Positions 9,004 to 18,284 of a stretch of 64,000 bases of DNA are shown piece after piece. The translations under genes were made by a program, and so were the position numbers. Source of the DNA: Kolteria novifilia. Lineage in GTDB: Bacteria > Planctomycetota > Planctomycetia > Kolteriales > Kolteriaceae. Every line of letters begins with the position of its first letter. Within the stretch, counting starts at the first letter, position 1. The stretch spans positions 4,836,001 to 4,900,000 of the forward strand of contig CP036279.1 in assembly GCA_007748055.1 (NCBI GenBank), given 5' to 3'. The notes below the pieces were generated by a model. The model was not told the origin of the DNA and ran no database searches. It saw only the letters and a list, made by a program, of their open reading frames with translations.

Positions 9004-9666
9004 ATGATCCCCGCGGATTACGTCATCGGATTCGTCGTTATCGGCATCTTGGTCTACTCGGTCGTCTTGCACGAGATCGCTCATGCCGTCGTGGCCGATT
9101 GGTGCGGTGACCCAACGTCGCGTCGCTTGGGCCGAATCACCCTCGATCCGATTCCTCACATCGATCCGGTGATGACGATCGCCCTGCCTCTGGTCCTCTA
9201 CATCGTTAGCAGCGGCAACATGGTCTTCGGTGGGGCCAAACCGGTACCGATCAATCCGATGAACTTTCGCCAACCCAAACGCGACATGATGCTGGTCGCG
9301 ATCGCCGGTCCGATCACCAACGTCCTCATCGCGGTGGTGCTGGCACTCCTGATCAACACGGTGCCGCTGTTCGGCTACTTCAACGATCATGCTCCCCAAC
9401 TCGCGCTGCGAATCATCGCTCAGTCGGTCATGCTCAACTTCGTCCTGGCGGTCTTCAACATGATCCCGATCCCGCCGCTGGACGGCTCCAAGGTGCTCGC
9501 TGCGTTCATGCCCAATCGGCTAGCCTATTCGTACCTGAGCATTCCCTCTTCCACGGGGATTCTCCTCGTGATGGGACTCGTCGTTCTCGGAGGAGTCAGA
9601 TACATTGCTCCCGTAGCCATCTCCGCTACAGACATTTTGCTTCGAACAGTCAATTTCATGTCTTGA
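9004..9666 (+). CDS. Site-2-protease-like (M50) membrane protein
   Basis: A 220-residue multi-pass membrane protein of the rhomboid-unrelated S2P/M50 family, which cleaves substrates within the membrane or acts on membrane proteins. The zinc site HEIAH is at residues 23-27 in the first helix, and the third-ligand motif NMIPIPPLDGSK lies near residue 157. The AIAGPITN motif between them is also typical. It is the short form, without PDZ or CBS domains. The ATG at 9004 follows AAAGGAGC. Its stop overlaps the possible start of the CDGSH gene, so the two are probably cotranscribed. The substrate is unknown. Confidence 0.88.
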   Translation: MIPADYVIGFVVIGILVYSVVLHEIAHAVVADWCGDPTSRRLGRITLDPIPHIDPVMTIALPLVLYIVSSGNMVFGGAKPVPINPMNFRQPKRDMMLVAIAGPITNVLIAVVLALLINTVPLFGYFNDHAPQLALRIIAQSVMLNFVLAVFNMIPIPPLDGSKVLAAFMPNRLAYSYLSIPSSTGILLVMGLVVLGGVRYIAPVAISATDILLRTVNFMS

Positions 9667-9680
9667 TGGAGAAAGCAAGC

Positions 9681-9875
9681 ATGCCGGATGTAAAGATTCG
9701 CTGTCGTCCCAATGGTCCGCTCCTCGTGGAGGGACCAATTTCCCTGACCGATAGTGAAGGCAACCCGATCGAGTTGCCCGAAGGCAAGACCAACTGCGCG
9801 TTGTGCCGCTGCGGGCTCTCCGCGAACAAGCCCTTCTGCGACGGCACCCACAACCGCGAAGGTTGGCAAGAGTAG
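9681..9875 (+). CDS. CDGSH-type [2Fe-2S] protein
   Basis: A 64-residue protein with a full CDGSH iron-sulfur motif, CRCGLSANKPFCDGTH, in which three cysteines and one histidine bind a [2Fe-2S] cluster. The N-terminal half (IRCRPNGPLLVEGPISL) is the beta extension seen in bacterial members. The ATG at 9681 has GGAG about 10 bases upstream. An ATG at 9666 that overlaps the preceding stop would add five residues and is a real alternative. The family is redox-active or Fe-S-handling; the role of this copy is not known. Its pairing with an intramembrane-protease-like gene is notable. Confidence 0.88.
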   Translation: MPDVKIRCRPNGPLLVEGPISLTDSEGNPIELPEGKTNCALCRCGLSANKPFCDGTHNREGWQE

Positions 9876-10269
9876 GCGCCACCTCTTCCCCACCCTAACG
9901 ATTCGAAGCTCCCTTTGACAAGGGGGCGCCCGCCAACCGATGTGCTCCTTTCGCTCGGAAAGGGGCACGAACACCCGTTTGTTCACTTCTTCCCGTCCCC
10001 AACACCATCGTTTCCCCTTCAAGACGACAAGCTCGCGTGCTCCCTCCGGACGTGCTCGCCCCGTCGACGCTCCGATTTCCCTGAAGGCTCTCTCCGAACG
10101 CGCGCGCGCCCCTCACGATGCCTACACATTTTCGATCTACCCAAACCCCAAACGCCAGCAGCGCGAAATTCGTAGCAGCAGCCGTACGGCGAGGACAAGA
10201 AGCCTCGGCGCCGCGTCGAGCCACGCCCATTCTTTCGTCGGCGGGGCCTCATCGTCGGAGGATCAAGCG
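9876..10269 (+). other. Intergenic region, no gene seen
   Basis: About 390 bases between the CDGSH gene and the first phosphotransferase gene. The downstream reading frame stays open through it (back to 9940), but this stretch has no ribosome-binding site and an atypical composition, so I treat it as leader or promoter sequence. No repeat or terminator stands out. Confidence 0.5.
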
Positions 10270-11355
10270 ATGATCATGTCGGCCACGAAACTGCTGCCAC
10301 TTCACCACCCCGATTCCCTGCGCGAGCCCGTTCGGCGTGTGCCACGGCCCGCAAATCGTCGCGGTCTTCGAGACTTCGACACTGTCCTACGCGACGAGTG
10401 GTCGATTGATCCGGAGTCATGCCGTCCGCTGCGCCACGGCCAGAACCTCGTCTTCACCGCTCGGGACAGGGAGGGAAACTCGGTCATCGTTCGCGCGACC
10501 TCGCCAAGCCACCGTTCGCTGCGACAACTCGAAGCCGAACTCGACTGGGTCGCATGGCTCGACCTGGTCGGCGTGCCGGTCGGCATCCCGATCGAGACCC
10601 GGTTGGGAAAACTCGCTGTCTCGGTTCACGACGAGGGTGAACTCTTCCATGTTTCCTGCTTCCACCGCATCGACGGCACGATCGTGTCCAACGAGTCGTC
10701 GGAGCGTTGGACGGATGACTTCATTCGACTCTGGGGGCGGATGATCGGCCGCGTGCATCGCTGGACGGAGCGCTACCAACCGACTGGCCAATCGCGCTAC
10801 CACTGGCACGAGCAGCCGGAGTGGCGACTTCGCGAAAAGCACCACGACCTCTACCACCCCGGCGTTCTCGAACGCATTGACGAGTTGGTGGCCCGACTCA
10901 AACGAACCCCGCGGGGACGGTCCTATCAGGTCATCCACGCCGACGCGTTCACGTCGAACTTCCTGATGCGAGATGACGACCTGATCCTGTTCGACTTCGA
11001 TCAGTCGATGTACTGCTGGCGACTCTATGACCTGCTCGTCGCCTTCCAGATGCAGTACGTCTTCTCCTACTTCATTCGTCCGGAACTCAATCGGTTCTCG
11101 GTCGAGGAGTTCTGGCGTCTCCTACTCGACGGCTATCGCGAAGCGGCCGAACTCGATCGGGAGGAACTCCAGCTCGCCGAGTCATTACTTCGACTGCGTC
11201 AGGCCGTCTGCTACCTCGTCTCCAAACCTGAAGCCCGCAAATGGGCGATCATCGCCGGGACTTCCGAGTCGGCCTACCTCGGCGCGATGCGGCAGGTGGA
11301 GGAGTCGCTCTTGAGCGATCAACCGCTCTTGCCCGTCGATCTCGCGGAGCTGTGA
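10270..11355 (+). CDS. APH-family phosphotransferase-like protein (paralog 1)
   Basis: A 361-residue protein of the aminoglycoside-phosphotransferase/choline-kinase fold, the group that also includes spectinomycin/streptomycin kinases and the HipA/SrkA type. An N-lobe (GQNLVFTARDREGNSVIVRAT) is followed by the catalytic loop HADAFTSN at residues 223-230 and the metal-binding DFDQS at 242-246. The canonical loop is HGDxxxxN, so G is replaced by A. The ATG at 10270 follows GGAGGA. The substrate cannot be inferred; SrkA-like stress kinases are the closest look-alikes. It is followed 209 bases later by a same-length paralog. Confidence 0.8.
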   Translation: MIMSATKLLPLHHPDSLREPVRRVPRPANRRGLRDFDTVLRDEWSIDPESCRPLRHGQNLVFTARDREGNSVIVRATSPSHRSLRQLEAELDWVAWLDLVGVPVGIPIETRLGKLAVSVHDEGELFHVSCFHRIDGTIVSNESSERWTDDFIRLWGRMIGRVHRWTERYQPTGQSRYHWHEQPEWRLREKHHDLYHPGVLERIDELVARLKRTPRGRSYQVIHADAFTSNFLMRDDDLILFDFDQSMYCWRLYDLLVAFQMQYVFSYFIRPELNRFSVEEFWRLLLDGYREAAELDREELQLAESLLRLRQAVCYLVSKPEARKWAIIAGTSESAYLGAMRQVEESLLSDQPLLPVDLAEL

Positions 11356-11564
11356 CGACGCCGGGGATCCCGTTTGGCCAAGGTGGTCACGCCGCGATTG
11401 TGAAGATCGGGAATCCTTCGCGTCAATGTCCAACACGGGGTCGTTGCCGGGCGTACCAATTGGCAGAACCGGCGGTCAGCGGAGAAGCCACCGGCTCGAC
11501 ACACCAAGCCAACGACAAGCAACGCGCAGAGATCCCGGTCTCGGGAATGTGGAGGAGGTCCATC

Positions 11565-12650
11565 ATGATTCTACCAACCAAGGAGTTCCTCGCGTCCGAG
11601 GAGGTCTTCGGGCTACCGACTCTGTCGGTTCGCCGACACTTGAACGATACCCATCGGGAACGGTCGGAGTTCGAGAACGCCCTGGTCGACGAGTGGGGGA
11701 TCAATCTCGATACCTGCGAACTGGTTCGCCCGGGACAGAACGTCGTCTTCGCCGCCAACGACGAGGATGGCGAAGCGGTGATCGTCCGCGCGACGTCCAA
11801 CGCCCATCGCTCCCAGGAACAAGTTCGCGCCGAACTCGAGTGGATTCGTTTTCTCGACGATGTCGGTGTTCCCGTCGCCTCGCTGATCGAGGCCCGTTCG
11901 AGCAAGCCGGTCGTCTCCATCATCAACAACGAGCGTCCGTTCCATCTCGCGTGCTTCAAGCGACTGGACGGAACGACGCTCGAAGGTAGCCGTCTGGAAC
12001 GTTGGGACGAGGAACTCATTCGCCAGTGGGGACGAACGATCGGGTTGGTCCATCGTTGGTCGAAGCGTTTCCAGTCCCGAGGGCCGAAACGCTACCAGTG
12101 GCACGAGCTTCCCGAACTCGTCCTTCGCGGCAGGCGTCCGGACCTCTTCGACGAGAAAGTCGTCGCCCGCATCGACGAACTATTCGCCCGGTTGCAAACG
12201 ACCAAGGTCGACGACTCGTACCTCTTGGTACACGGCGACATCTGGCCGGAGAACTTTCTCGTCAGCGACGACGAGTTCGTCCTCTTTGACTTCGATCAGT
12301 CGATGTACTGCTGGAAGCTCTACGACCTCGTCGTCGCCTTCCATGCACAGTACGTCCACACCCTGGGTGAGGAACCGATCATCGACGGCAGCCAAGCCGG
12401 ACGTTTCTGGAAGCTGCTCATCGAAGGGTACCGCGACGAGGCCCGGCTCGAACCCGAGGAACTGCGACTCGCGGAACCGCTATTGCGACTACGGCTCGCG
12501 CTGGACTACATGAACTCCGCGTCGGAGCCAAAGAAATGGGCGGCGTCGCTCAACATGCCGCTCGAGGACTACATTCCGGTCGTCGATGGGATGGGCCGCT
12601 CACTCCTAAGCGACGAGCGAATTGCTCCGATCGACCTGACGGACGTCTGA
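11565..12650 (+). CDS. APH-family phosphotransferase-like protein (paralog 2)
   Basis: Exactly the same length (361 residues) as its upstream neighbour, and alignable with it without gaps through the N-lobe (GQNVVFAANDEDGEAVIVRAT) and the catalytic region. Here the loop is the canonical HGDIWPEN, with DFDQSMYCWKLYDL following. The two share SMYCW-LYDL, HRW, and LLSD near the end. The ATG at 11565 follows GGAGGAGG. This is a tandem duplication with divergence. A terminator hairpin begins 53 bases after the stop. The substrate is unknown. Confidence 0.8.
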   Translation: MILPTKEFLASEEVFGLPTLSVRRHLNDTHRERSEFENALVDEWGINLDTCELVRPGQNVVFAANDEDGEAVIVRATSNAHRSQEQVRAELEWIRFLDDVGVPVASLIEARSSKPVVSIINNERPFHLACFKRLDGTTLEGSRLERWDEELIRQWGRTIGLVHRWSKRFQSRGPKRYQWHELPELVLRGRRPDLFDEKVVARIDELFARLQTTKVDDSYLLVHGDIWPENFLVSDDEFVLFDFDQSMYCWKLYDLVVAFHAQYVHTLGEEPIIDGSQAGRFWKLLIEGYRDEARLEPEELRLAEPLLRLRLALDYMNSASEPKKWAASLNMPLEDYIPVVDGMGRSLLSDERIAPIDLTDV

Positions 12651-12702
12651 GCCGAATCGTTCAACGGGACGAAAGTCCCCCACAAGCCCCATCCCTGCGG
12701 TT

Positions 12703-12742
12703 GCCCATGTTCGCGCTCGTCGCGAGCATGGGCGACTTTTTT
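12703..12742 (+). terminator. Rho-independent terminator
   Basis: Arms gcccatgttcgcg (12703-12715) and cgcgagcatgggc (12721-12733) form a 13-base-pair stem with one G-T wobble and a five-base loop. Six T residues follow at 12737-12742. It closes the phosphotransferase gene pair. Confidence 0.8.
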
Positions 12743-12910
12743 ACCCCACTCGAGCGATGAATGGGCTTCTCGCGGGCCTCGCCCGAGCCACGAGTCGGCA
12801 ATGATCGCGATCGTCGGCCCGTCCCGTGAGGCTCAAACGCCTTCACCACCTCGCGGGCGGTAGCGGTCCTTGAGCCGCTTGTAGTCGGGCAAACCGACTA
12901 GGCCTTGCCA

Positions 12911-14284
12911 TCACCGCGGCGCGGTGGTTCGTCGCGCACTGACATTGGCCTCGAGCACACGCAAGACGTTGCCGCCCAAGATCTTCTGAATCGTCTCATC
13001 GGAATAGCCGCGCATCACCATCCCGAGCGTGAAGAGGGGCCAGTTCGTCCAAGCGAGGCTCTGACGATCCGCCGCCGAGTTGCTGTATTTGTCCTCGGGC
13101 CAGAGATGCTCCCAGAGGTTCCGCCGTAGCGCCAGGCCCGAACGGCCTCCGGGACGTCTCTTAATCTTCGTGCTCTCCGCTTTCCCGTGCCGCGAGGTGT
13201 ACGCCACGTCGGTACCAATCGCGCAGTGGTCGGGGCCGAACTTCTTCACGACGTAGTCGACATGATCGAGGAAACGGACCAGATCCCCTTTCCCGCCGAG
13301 AAAACGCGAAATCGCGCAGATCCCGACATAGCCGCCGGTGTCGCAGATCGCCTTGATGACGTTGTCCGGCTTCGAACGAAAATGCTCATAGAGTCCGGCA
13401 CAGGTAGTATGGCTGGCAACGAGCGGCTTTGTCGACGCCTTGGCCGCGTCGAGACTCGTCTTCCAACCGCTGTGAGCGACGTCGACGATCACGCCAACCT
13501 CGTTCATCTCCGCGACGCCGGCATGTCCGAAGTCGCTCAGCCCCGCGTCGTTGGGTTCCCCGCAACCATCGCCGAGCGGGTTTCTCCGGTTGTAGGTGAG
13601 GTGCATCATCAGGATACCGAGTTCGTGGAAGAGGCGAACGAGGCCAAGCTCATCGCGGACGTCGCGCCATCGCTGTCGTAGCGGAACGCCGTTACCCGTG
13701 AAGCAGAGAGAAATCTGGCCCGCTTGGAACGTTTCCCTCACCTGCCGGGCGGTGACGGCCTTCGAGAGGGTCGGCTTCAGCCGATCGGTCAGGTAGGTGA
13801 AGTGCGCCAGCCGCTTGAGCAGTCGCATCGGGTCGTTGCCCTCCTCGCCGGCGTTCTGAAAGACGCAATCGACGCCCGCCGCCCGAAAGGCGTGGAGAAA
13901 CTCTTCGCGTTCGCGTTGATCGGTGGCGGCGCGGTTCATCATCGACCCCTCGCGGATGTCGGTCAGTTCCTCGTCGTAGGCCCCCTCGTCGGCCGCTTCC
14001 TGGAACCAAGTCCCGTCGATCGCCTGTCGGGGCGAGAAGCCATAGGACTCGAAAACGAGCGAGCCGGAGTGGAGTTCCCACGCTCGCTCGAGTTGGGCCT
14101 TGGTCGGCTTGAGCAAGTCGATCCCGATCCGTCTCGGCTCGTCGATGGTCTCGTTGCCGGTTTGCCAGACCTCTCGGCTGTTCGCCCCTCGTGCCGATTG
14201 TCCCAACAGCGTGCCGAAGGTGCCCACGGCACTCGCTTGGAGAAAGGAACGTCGACGGACGAGCGGCTTGGCCGAAGTCTGCAT
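12911..14284 (-). CDS. M19 (membrane dipeptidase)-like protein, TAT-exported
   Basis: A 457-residue protein whose N-terminus carries a twin-arginine signal (RRRSFLQASA, residues 10-19) and a hydrophobic stretch ending near residue 34. The fold is the M19 renal-dipeptidase TIM barrel: RLFHELGILMMHLTYNRRNPLGDG, VIVDVAHSGW, ASHTTCAGLYEHF, AIGTDVAYTSR and the final ETIQKILGGNVLRVLE all match the family in order. However, the N-terminal HxD zinc pair is replaced (VFESYGF stands where VFDxHxD is expected), and the bridging glutamate of the iEG motif reads FTGNG. It may therefore not be a dipeptidase. It is preceded on the other strand by a cytochrome gene. Confidence 0.82.
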   Translation of the reverse strand: MQTSAKPLVRRRSFLQASAVGTFGTLLGQSARGANSREVWQTGNETIDEPRRIGIDLLKPTKAQLERAWELHSGSLVFESYGFSPRQAIDGTWFQEAADEGAYDEELTDIREGSMMNRAATDQREREEFLHAFRAAGVDCVFQNAGEEGNDPMRLLKRLAHFTYLTDRLKPTLSKAVTARQVRETFQAGQISLCFTGNGVPLRQRWRDVRDELGLVRLFHELGILMMHLTYNRRNPLGDGCGEPNDAGLSDFGHAGVAEMNEVGVIVDVAHSGWKTSLDAAKASTKPLVASHTTCAGLYEHFRSKPDNVIKAICDTGGYVGICAISRFLGGKGDLVRFLDHVDYVVKKFGPDHCAIGTDVAYTSRHGKAESTKIKRRPGGRSGLALRRNLWEHLWPEDKYSNSAADRQSLAWTNWPLFTLGMVMRGYSDETIQKILGGNVLRVLEANVSARRTTAPR

Positions 14285-14693
14285 GGTGGGGTTCTCGTCT
14301 GAGTGAGGTCGACCGCGAATCCGGCGAGGGTCGACGGTGAGGTTTTCCCGGTAGGTTGGCCCCCATGGTGGTCGAACCCAGCCCCGATTGCACGAGAAAT
14401 CGCCGGTGACTCGTTTCGAGAGAACTAGCTCCGGGGCGGTACCAAGATGTCACTCCTCTCCGGCGCCAAGGCGATTTCTCTTCAGGCACCATCGACGGGC
14501 GACAACGAGGTCTTCGAGAGGACCAACCGAGCCCCGGCCATCGCATTCTCCGCCGAGCCGGGCTTGACGTTCGTGGCGACGCCGATCACAGTGGCCAATT
14601 CCGCGTCGCCGCTTTCTTCGCCTCGAATCGCGTGGGTCGACGAGCCCATGGAGACGACGTGACGCCTCTCCCTTTCGACATGGAGCGATTGTC
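14285..14693. other. Divergent intergenic region
   Basis: About 400 bases between the divergent M19-like and cytochrome genes. It must hold both promoters. Short open frames exist (for example 14447-14662 plus), but none has a ribosome-binding site or recognisable product. No hairpin or repeat was identified. Confidence 0.45.
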
Positions 14694-17213
14694 TTGTTCA
14701 CGGCTGCGGTCTCACGCATCAATGCACGTGTGTTGTTTCCCTCACGGGGATACCTTCGCGTCGTGGCACTCTCGCTCCTGTCGCTCTCGGCCAGCATGTC
14801 GCGCGGGGCCGACCCGATCATCAAGCACTTCCCCGAAGCGGCCAACTCCGGCTGCATGAAGTGCCATGCCGGCATCGAACTGATCCGCGATCCGAACTCG
14901 CCCATGATGCGGCAGATCATGGATCGCGGCCGACTCCTGGGCGATTCCGCGGGGTGCATCGTCTGTCACGGCGGCGATCCCAAAGAAACCAAGGACAAGA
15001 CCATCGCCCATGGTGGGGCTCACGCGACGGACTTCTATCCCGCTCCAGGTAGTCCGTGGATCAATCAGCACACCTGCGGCCAGTGCCACCAGAAGCACGT
15101 CGACGTTCAATGGACCAGCCTGATGATGACCGAGGCCGGAAAGATCCAAGGGGTCTGTTGGGCGTTTGGATCCCTGACAGGCTATCAGCACCGTTGGGCC
15201 AACTATGCCGTGAAGAATCCCAGCGATCCCAAGGCCAGGCTCGGGACCGACATCTATCGCGACTACATGCGACGTCTCAAACAGATCGAACCGGACGTCT
15301 TCGTCGACGCCCACGAACCCCTTCCCGAGGCTCTCAGGTTCGACGAACTCCACCGCCTCAAGGAGGATCCGACCCTCGCCGCGTTCACGTACATCCGGCA
15401 AGAGTGCCAGCGTTGCCACCACGCGGTCAAGGGACGCCAGAAGCGTGGCGACTTTCGCGGCATCGGTTGCTCGTCGTGCCATACGCCCTACAGCAACGAG
15501 GGCTTCTACGAAGGTGGCGATCCGACCATCAACCGCGAGGCGACGGGCCACATGCTCGTCCATACGATCCAGGGAACCCGCGACGCCAAGGTAACCGTTC
15601 ACGAGACCACCTACAGCGGGATTCCAGTCGAGACGTGCACCACGTGCCACGACCGGGGCAAGCGCATCGGAGTGTCGTTTCAAGGCCTGATGGAGACGCC
15701 CTACCACTCGCCTTACGCGGCCGATGGCGGCCCCCAGCCCGCGCTTCACACCAAGCACTACATCGCGATGGAACAGGACATCCACTACCAGAAGGGGATG
15801 ACGTGCCAAGATTGTCACACCTCCAACGACGTCCACAGTGACGGCTTCCTGGCGGCGGCCAACCTGGCCTCGGTGCAGATCGAGTGCGCCGACTGTCACG
15901 GGACGCCCGATCGCTATCCGTGGGAATTGCCGCTCGGGTTCATGGACGAATTCGCGATGAAGCCCGCAAGCGGTTCGGCGCGCGGCGTCGCCACCAGGCA
16001 ACTCGACCATACCCATCAGGGAACCATCTACGACGCTCGCGACGGCTATCTGCTCACCGCGCGGGGCAATCCCTACGAAAACGTCGTCCGCGATGGCGAC
16101 GAGGTCATCGTCCATACCGCGGCGGGCAAGGACCTCCGCATCAAAACCCTGAAACAGCTCTTCGCGGAAAAGAAGGTCAGTCAGGAAGGGACCGTGGCGA
16201 TGGGCGGCGTCGCCAAGCACCTCGACCGGATGGAGTGCTACGCCTGCCATTCGAGCTGGACGCCCCAGTGTTACGGTTGCCACGTGAAGGTCGATTTCTC
16301 GCAGAAGCACAAGTGCCCCGAGTGCCTGGAGTCGCTCAAGGGGTTCGACTGGGTCGCCGCGGGACGCAAGCACGAGGAGAAGGACCATCGCGCCGACCGG
16401 GGCGAAGAAGGCTACGACACCATCATCCCCGGCAAGGTGACCGAGCAGCGATCGTACTTGCGCTGGGAAGAGCCGATGCTCGGCATCAACGGCGAGGGTC
16501 GCGTCACGCCACTGGCCCCCGGATGCCAGCCTTCGGTCACCATCATCGGCGAGGACGGCGAACCGATTCTCGTCAACCACATCTACAAGGTCGATCCGGG
16601 GCTCGAACGCAGCGAGGAAGGGCAACTCTCGATCGACATGAGCCCGACCCAACCCCACACGACCACGAAACAGGCTCGCTCGTGCGAGTCCTGCCACGCC
16701 TCGAAAAAGGCCTTGGGACTAGGGATTGATGGAACCCGTCCCTGGAACGAGGAGCACGTCGTCGATCTCGAGACGGCCGACAAGCAGATCCTTCCGAAGC
16801 AGTACCAGCCTCAGATGGAAGCGATCGAGAACCTCGATCACGACTGGTCGCGGATTGTCGACGAGCAGGGAAATCAAGTCGCGACGGTCGGGCACCACTT
16901 TCAACTCTCGCGAGCCTTTACGCGCGAGGAACAACTCCACATCAGTCGCGAGGGTACGTGCCTTGCCTGTCACAAAGAGCTTCCCAACCAGTCATTGGCC
17001 ACCAGTTTTCTCCATCACGTCGCGAAGTACACCGGCCAGCTTCCCAAGACCAACATTGAGCACGACCAACTCGTTCACAAAGTCGTCTTGATGAGTGCCT
17101 GGCTGCAACTCGGAATCGTCGCACTGATTCCGATGCTCGCCATCGGCGGAGCCATCTACCATCGTCGCCGCATCCGCCCCCTCTTCGAGGGCGATCGCGA
17201 GGGATCGACGTAG
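14694..17213 (+). CDS. Membrane-anchored 12-heme cytochrome c
   Basis: An 839-residue exported protein with twelve CXXCH heme motifs, from CMKCH at residue 54 to CLACH at about residue 757 (in order: CMKCH, CIVCH, CGQCH, CQRCH, CSSCH, CTTCH, CQDCH, CADCH, CYACH, CYGCH, CESCH, CLACH). A further CPECL motif lacks the histidine. The N-terminus is a signal peptide and the C-terminus has one transmembrane helix (LQLGIVALIPMLAIGGAIY) with a basic tail, so the heme domain should face the periplasm. It probably transfers electrons; the partner and substrate are unknown. The TTG at 14694 follows GGAGCG; a GTG at 14730 is an alternative. Confidence 0.88.
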   Translation: MFTAAVSRINARVLFPSRGYLRVVALSLLSLSASMSRGADPIIKHFPEAANSGCMKCHAGIELIRDPNSPMMRQIMDRGRLLGDSAGCIVCHGGDPKETKDKTIAHGGAHATDFYPAPGSPWINQHTCGQCHQKHVDVQWTSLMMTEAGKIQGVCWAFGSLTGYQHRWANYAVKNPSDPKARLGTDIYRDYMRRLKQIEPDVFVDAHEPLPEALRFDELHRLKEDPTLAAFTYIRQECQRCHHAVKGRQKRGDFRGIGCSSCHTPYSNEGFYEGGDPTINREATGHMLVHTIQGTRDAKVTVHETTYSGIPVETCTTCHDRGKRIGVSFQGLMETPYHSPYAADGGPQPALHTKHYIAMEQDIHYQKGMTCQDCHTSNDVHSDGFLAAANLASVQIECADCHGTPDRYPWELPLGFMDEFAMKPASGSARGVATRQLDHTHQGTIYDARDGYLLTARGNPYENVVRDGDEVIVHTAAGKDLRIKTLKQLFAEKKVSQEGTVAMGGVAKHLDRMECYACHSSWTPQCYGCHVKVDFSQKHKCPECLESLKGFDWVAAGRKHEEKDHRADRGEEGYDTIIPGKVTEQRSYLRWEEPMLGINGEGRVTPLAPGCQPSVTIIGEDGEPILVNHIYKVDPGLERSEEGQLSIDMSPTQPHTTTKQARSCESCHASKKALGLGIDGTRPWNEEHVVDLETADKQILPKQYQPQMEAIENLDHDWSRIVDEQGNQVATVGHHFQLSRAFTREEQLHISREGTCLACHKELPNQSLATSFLHHVAKYTGQLPKTNIEHDQLVHKVVLMSAWLQLGIVALIPMLAIGGAIYHRRRIRPLFEGDREGST

Positions 17214-17538
17214 CGCTCCATCGAGCCATGTTTCGAATCGCGACGGGCGTCATCCCCACGCCTGCATTGAGGTACGTGATGTCGACGGCGGTTGGTCTAT
17301 TCCTAGCAGTCCGTTGATTTGAGTGAGCCAAGGCGAGAACGAGCCATGTTGGCCAAGATCAAGGAATAGAAACGGAGGCGAATTGGTAGATTCGTCGAGA
17401 TTCGTTGACGCCGAGATTGGTAGAAAGCACCGTTCGAAGTCGGCGTCGAATAGATCAACGGGCTGCTCGCTGCCAGGTTCACCTTTCCTGGGGGAGAGGT
17501 CGGCGAGCGTCGTGGGCCGGCTGAATGTCACGATCTGC

Positions 17539-17808
17539 CGCCCATTGGGAGTTCGCGACGTCCTCGTTTCACGTCTTCAGCATGCCGCCTGTTGGATGGG
17601 AATTCATCAGCCGCGCAGCGGCGACATCACGCAACCTGGTGGCGCAAGCCCCAGGTCATCGGGCGCCCATTGTTTCAAAGCCCTGAAGGGGCGACATCGG
17701 CGAGGTATCCACGGGAAGGTATCGCCCATTCAGGGCTCAGGGATGTTGTTGGTTCGGTTTCCTCGCACTCACGTGCGAGGCTACGTGATGCCGCCGCCTT
17801 CGCGGCTG
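17539..17808 (+). repeat. Long REP-composite direct repeat, copy 1
   Basis: About 270 bases, nearly identical to 19610-19880 except for a replaced segment after the word ccccaggt. It contains gcgacatcac, ggcgcaagccccagg, ccctgaaggggcgacatcgg and the perfect hairpin cctcgcactcacgtgcgagg. The same modules recur around the transposase, so the repeat is a composite of REP-like units. Confidence 0.9.
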
Positions 17809-18169
17809 AGGGAGTGAATAGCAACGACGGCGTTTCGCAATTCCCCCAACCTCGAGAATGAGACAATTCACCCATACGACCTTGACGGCATCCCTTCTCG
17901 CGATCAGAGTTTAGACGGAGGTCTCATCGCGAGATCAGGCAAGGTAGTAGGAGCTATTCCGTGTTGAACATTCTCCCTGTCCTCGTCGGCGTTCTCTTCG
18001 TCACAGCGGATGAGAGCCGATCGCCGGCTGGACCTTGAGACGCTATCAGAAGGATTGAACCGATACCGGCCATCGAGCGGAAAAGACCGTCGGTCTGGAC
18101 GAGGTGGTTGCAAGTCGCTCCTCGTCGGATCGTCGGTCCGGACAGGATGGTAGCAAGTCGCTCCCGTCG

Positions 18170-18272
18170 TTTGCCTGAGCCGCGAACGCGGCGACATCAC
18201 CTAGCCTGGCGGCGTAAGCCCCAGGTATTCGGACGACCGTTGATTCCAAGCCCTGAAGGGGCGACATCGGGA
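18170..18272 (+). repeat. REP-like array, left flank of RAYT
   Basis: It contains gccgcgaacgcggcgacatc, the module cctggcggcgtaagccccagg, and ccctgaaggggcgacatcgg in the forward orientation, ending 12 bases before the transposase start. The right flank (18755-18925) carries the same modules reversed. Confidence 0.85.
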
Positions 18273-18284
18273 GCGAAGAACACG

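Larger units (their letters stand above)
17214..18284. other. Repeat-rich intergenic region before the RAYT gene
   Basis: About 1.07 kb without a credible gene. It holds a diverged copy of a dispersed palindromic element (17479-17524, related to 47611-47658 and 49768-49814), copy 1 of a 270-base direct repeat (17539-17808), and a REP-like array (18170-18272) next to the transposase start. The stretch 17830-18160 shows nothing recognisable. Confidence 0.65.

Noticed and set aside
14447-14662. Possible 71-residue gene between the M19-like and cytochrome genes.
   Set aside because: No ribosome-binding site and no recognisable pattern; it lies in the divergent promoter region.
14742-16697. Long minus-strand open frame opposite the multiheme cytochrome.
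   Set aside because: Twelve CXXCH motifs show the plus frame is real; the minus frame has no motif and arises from high GC codon use.
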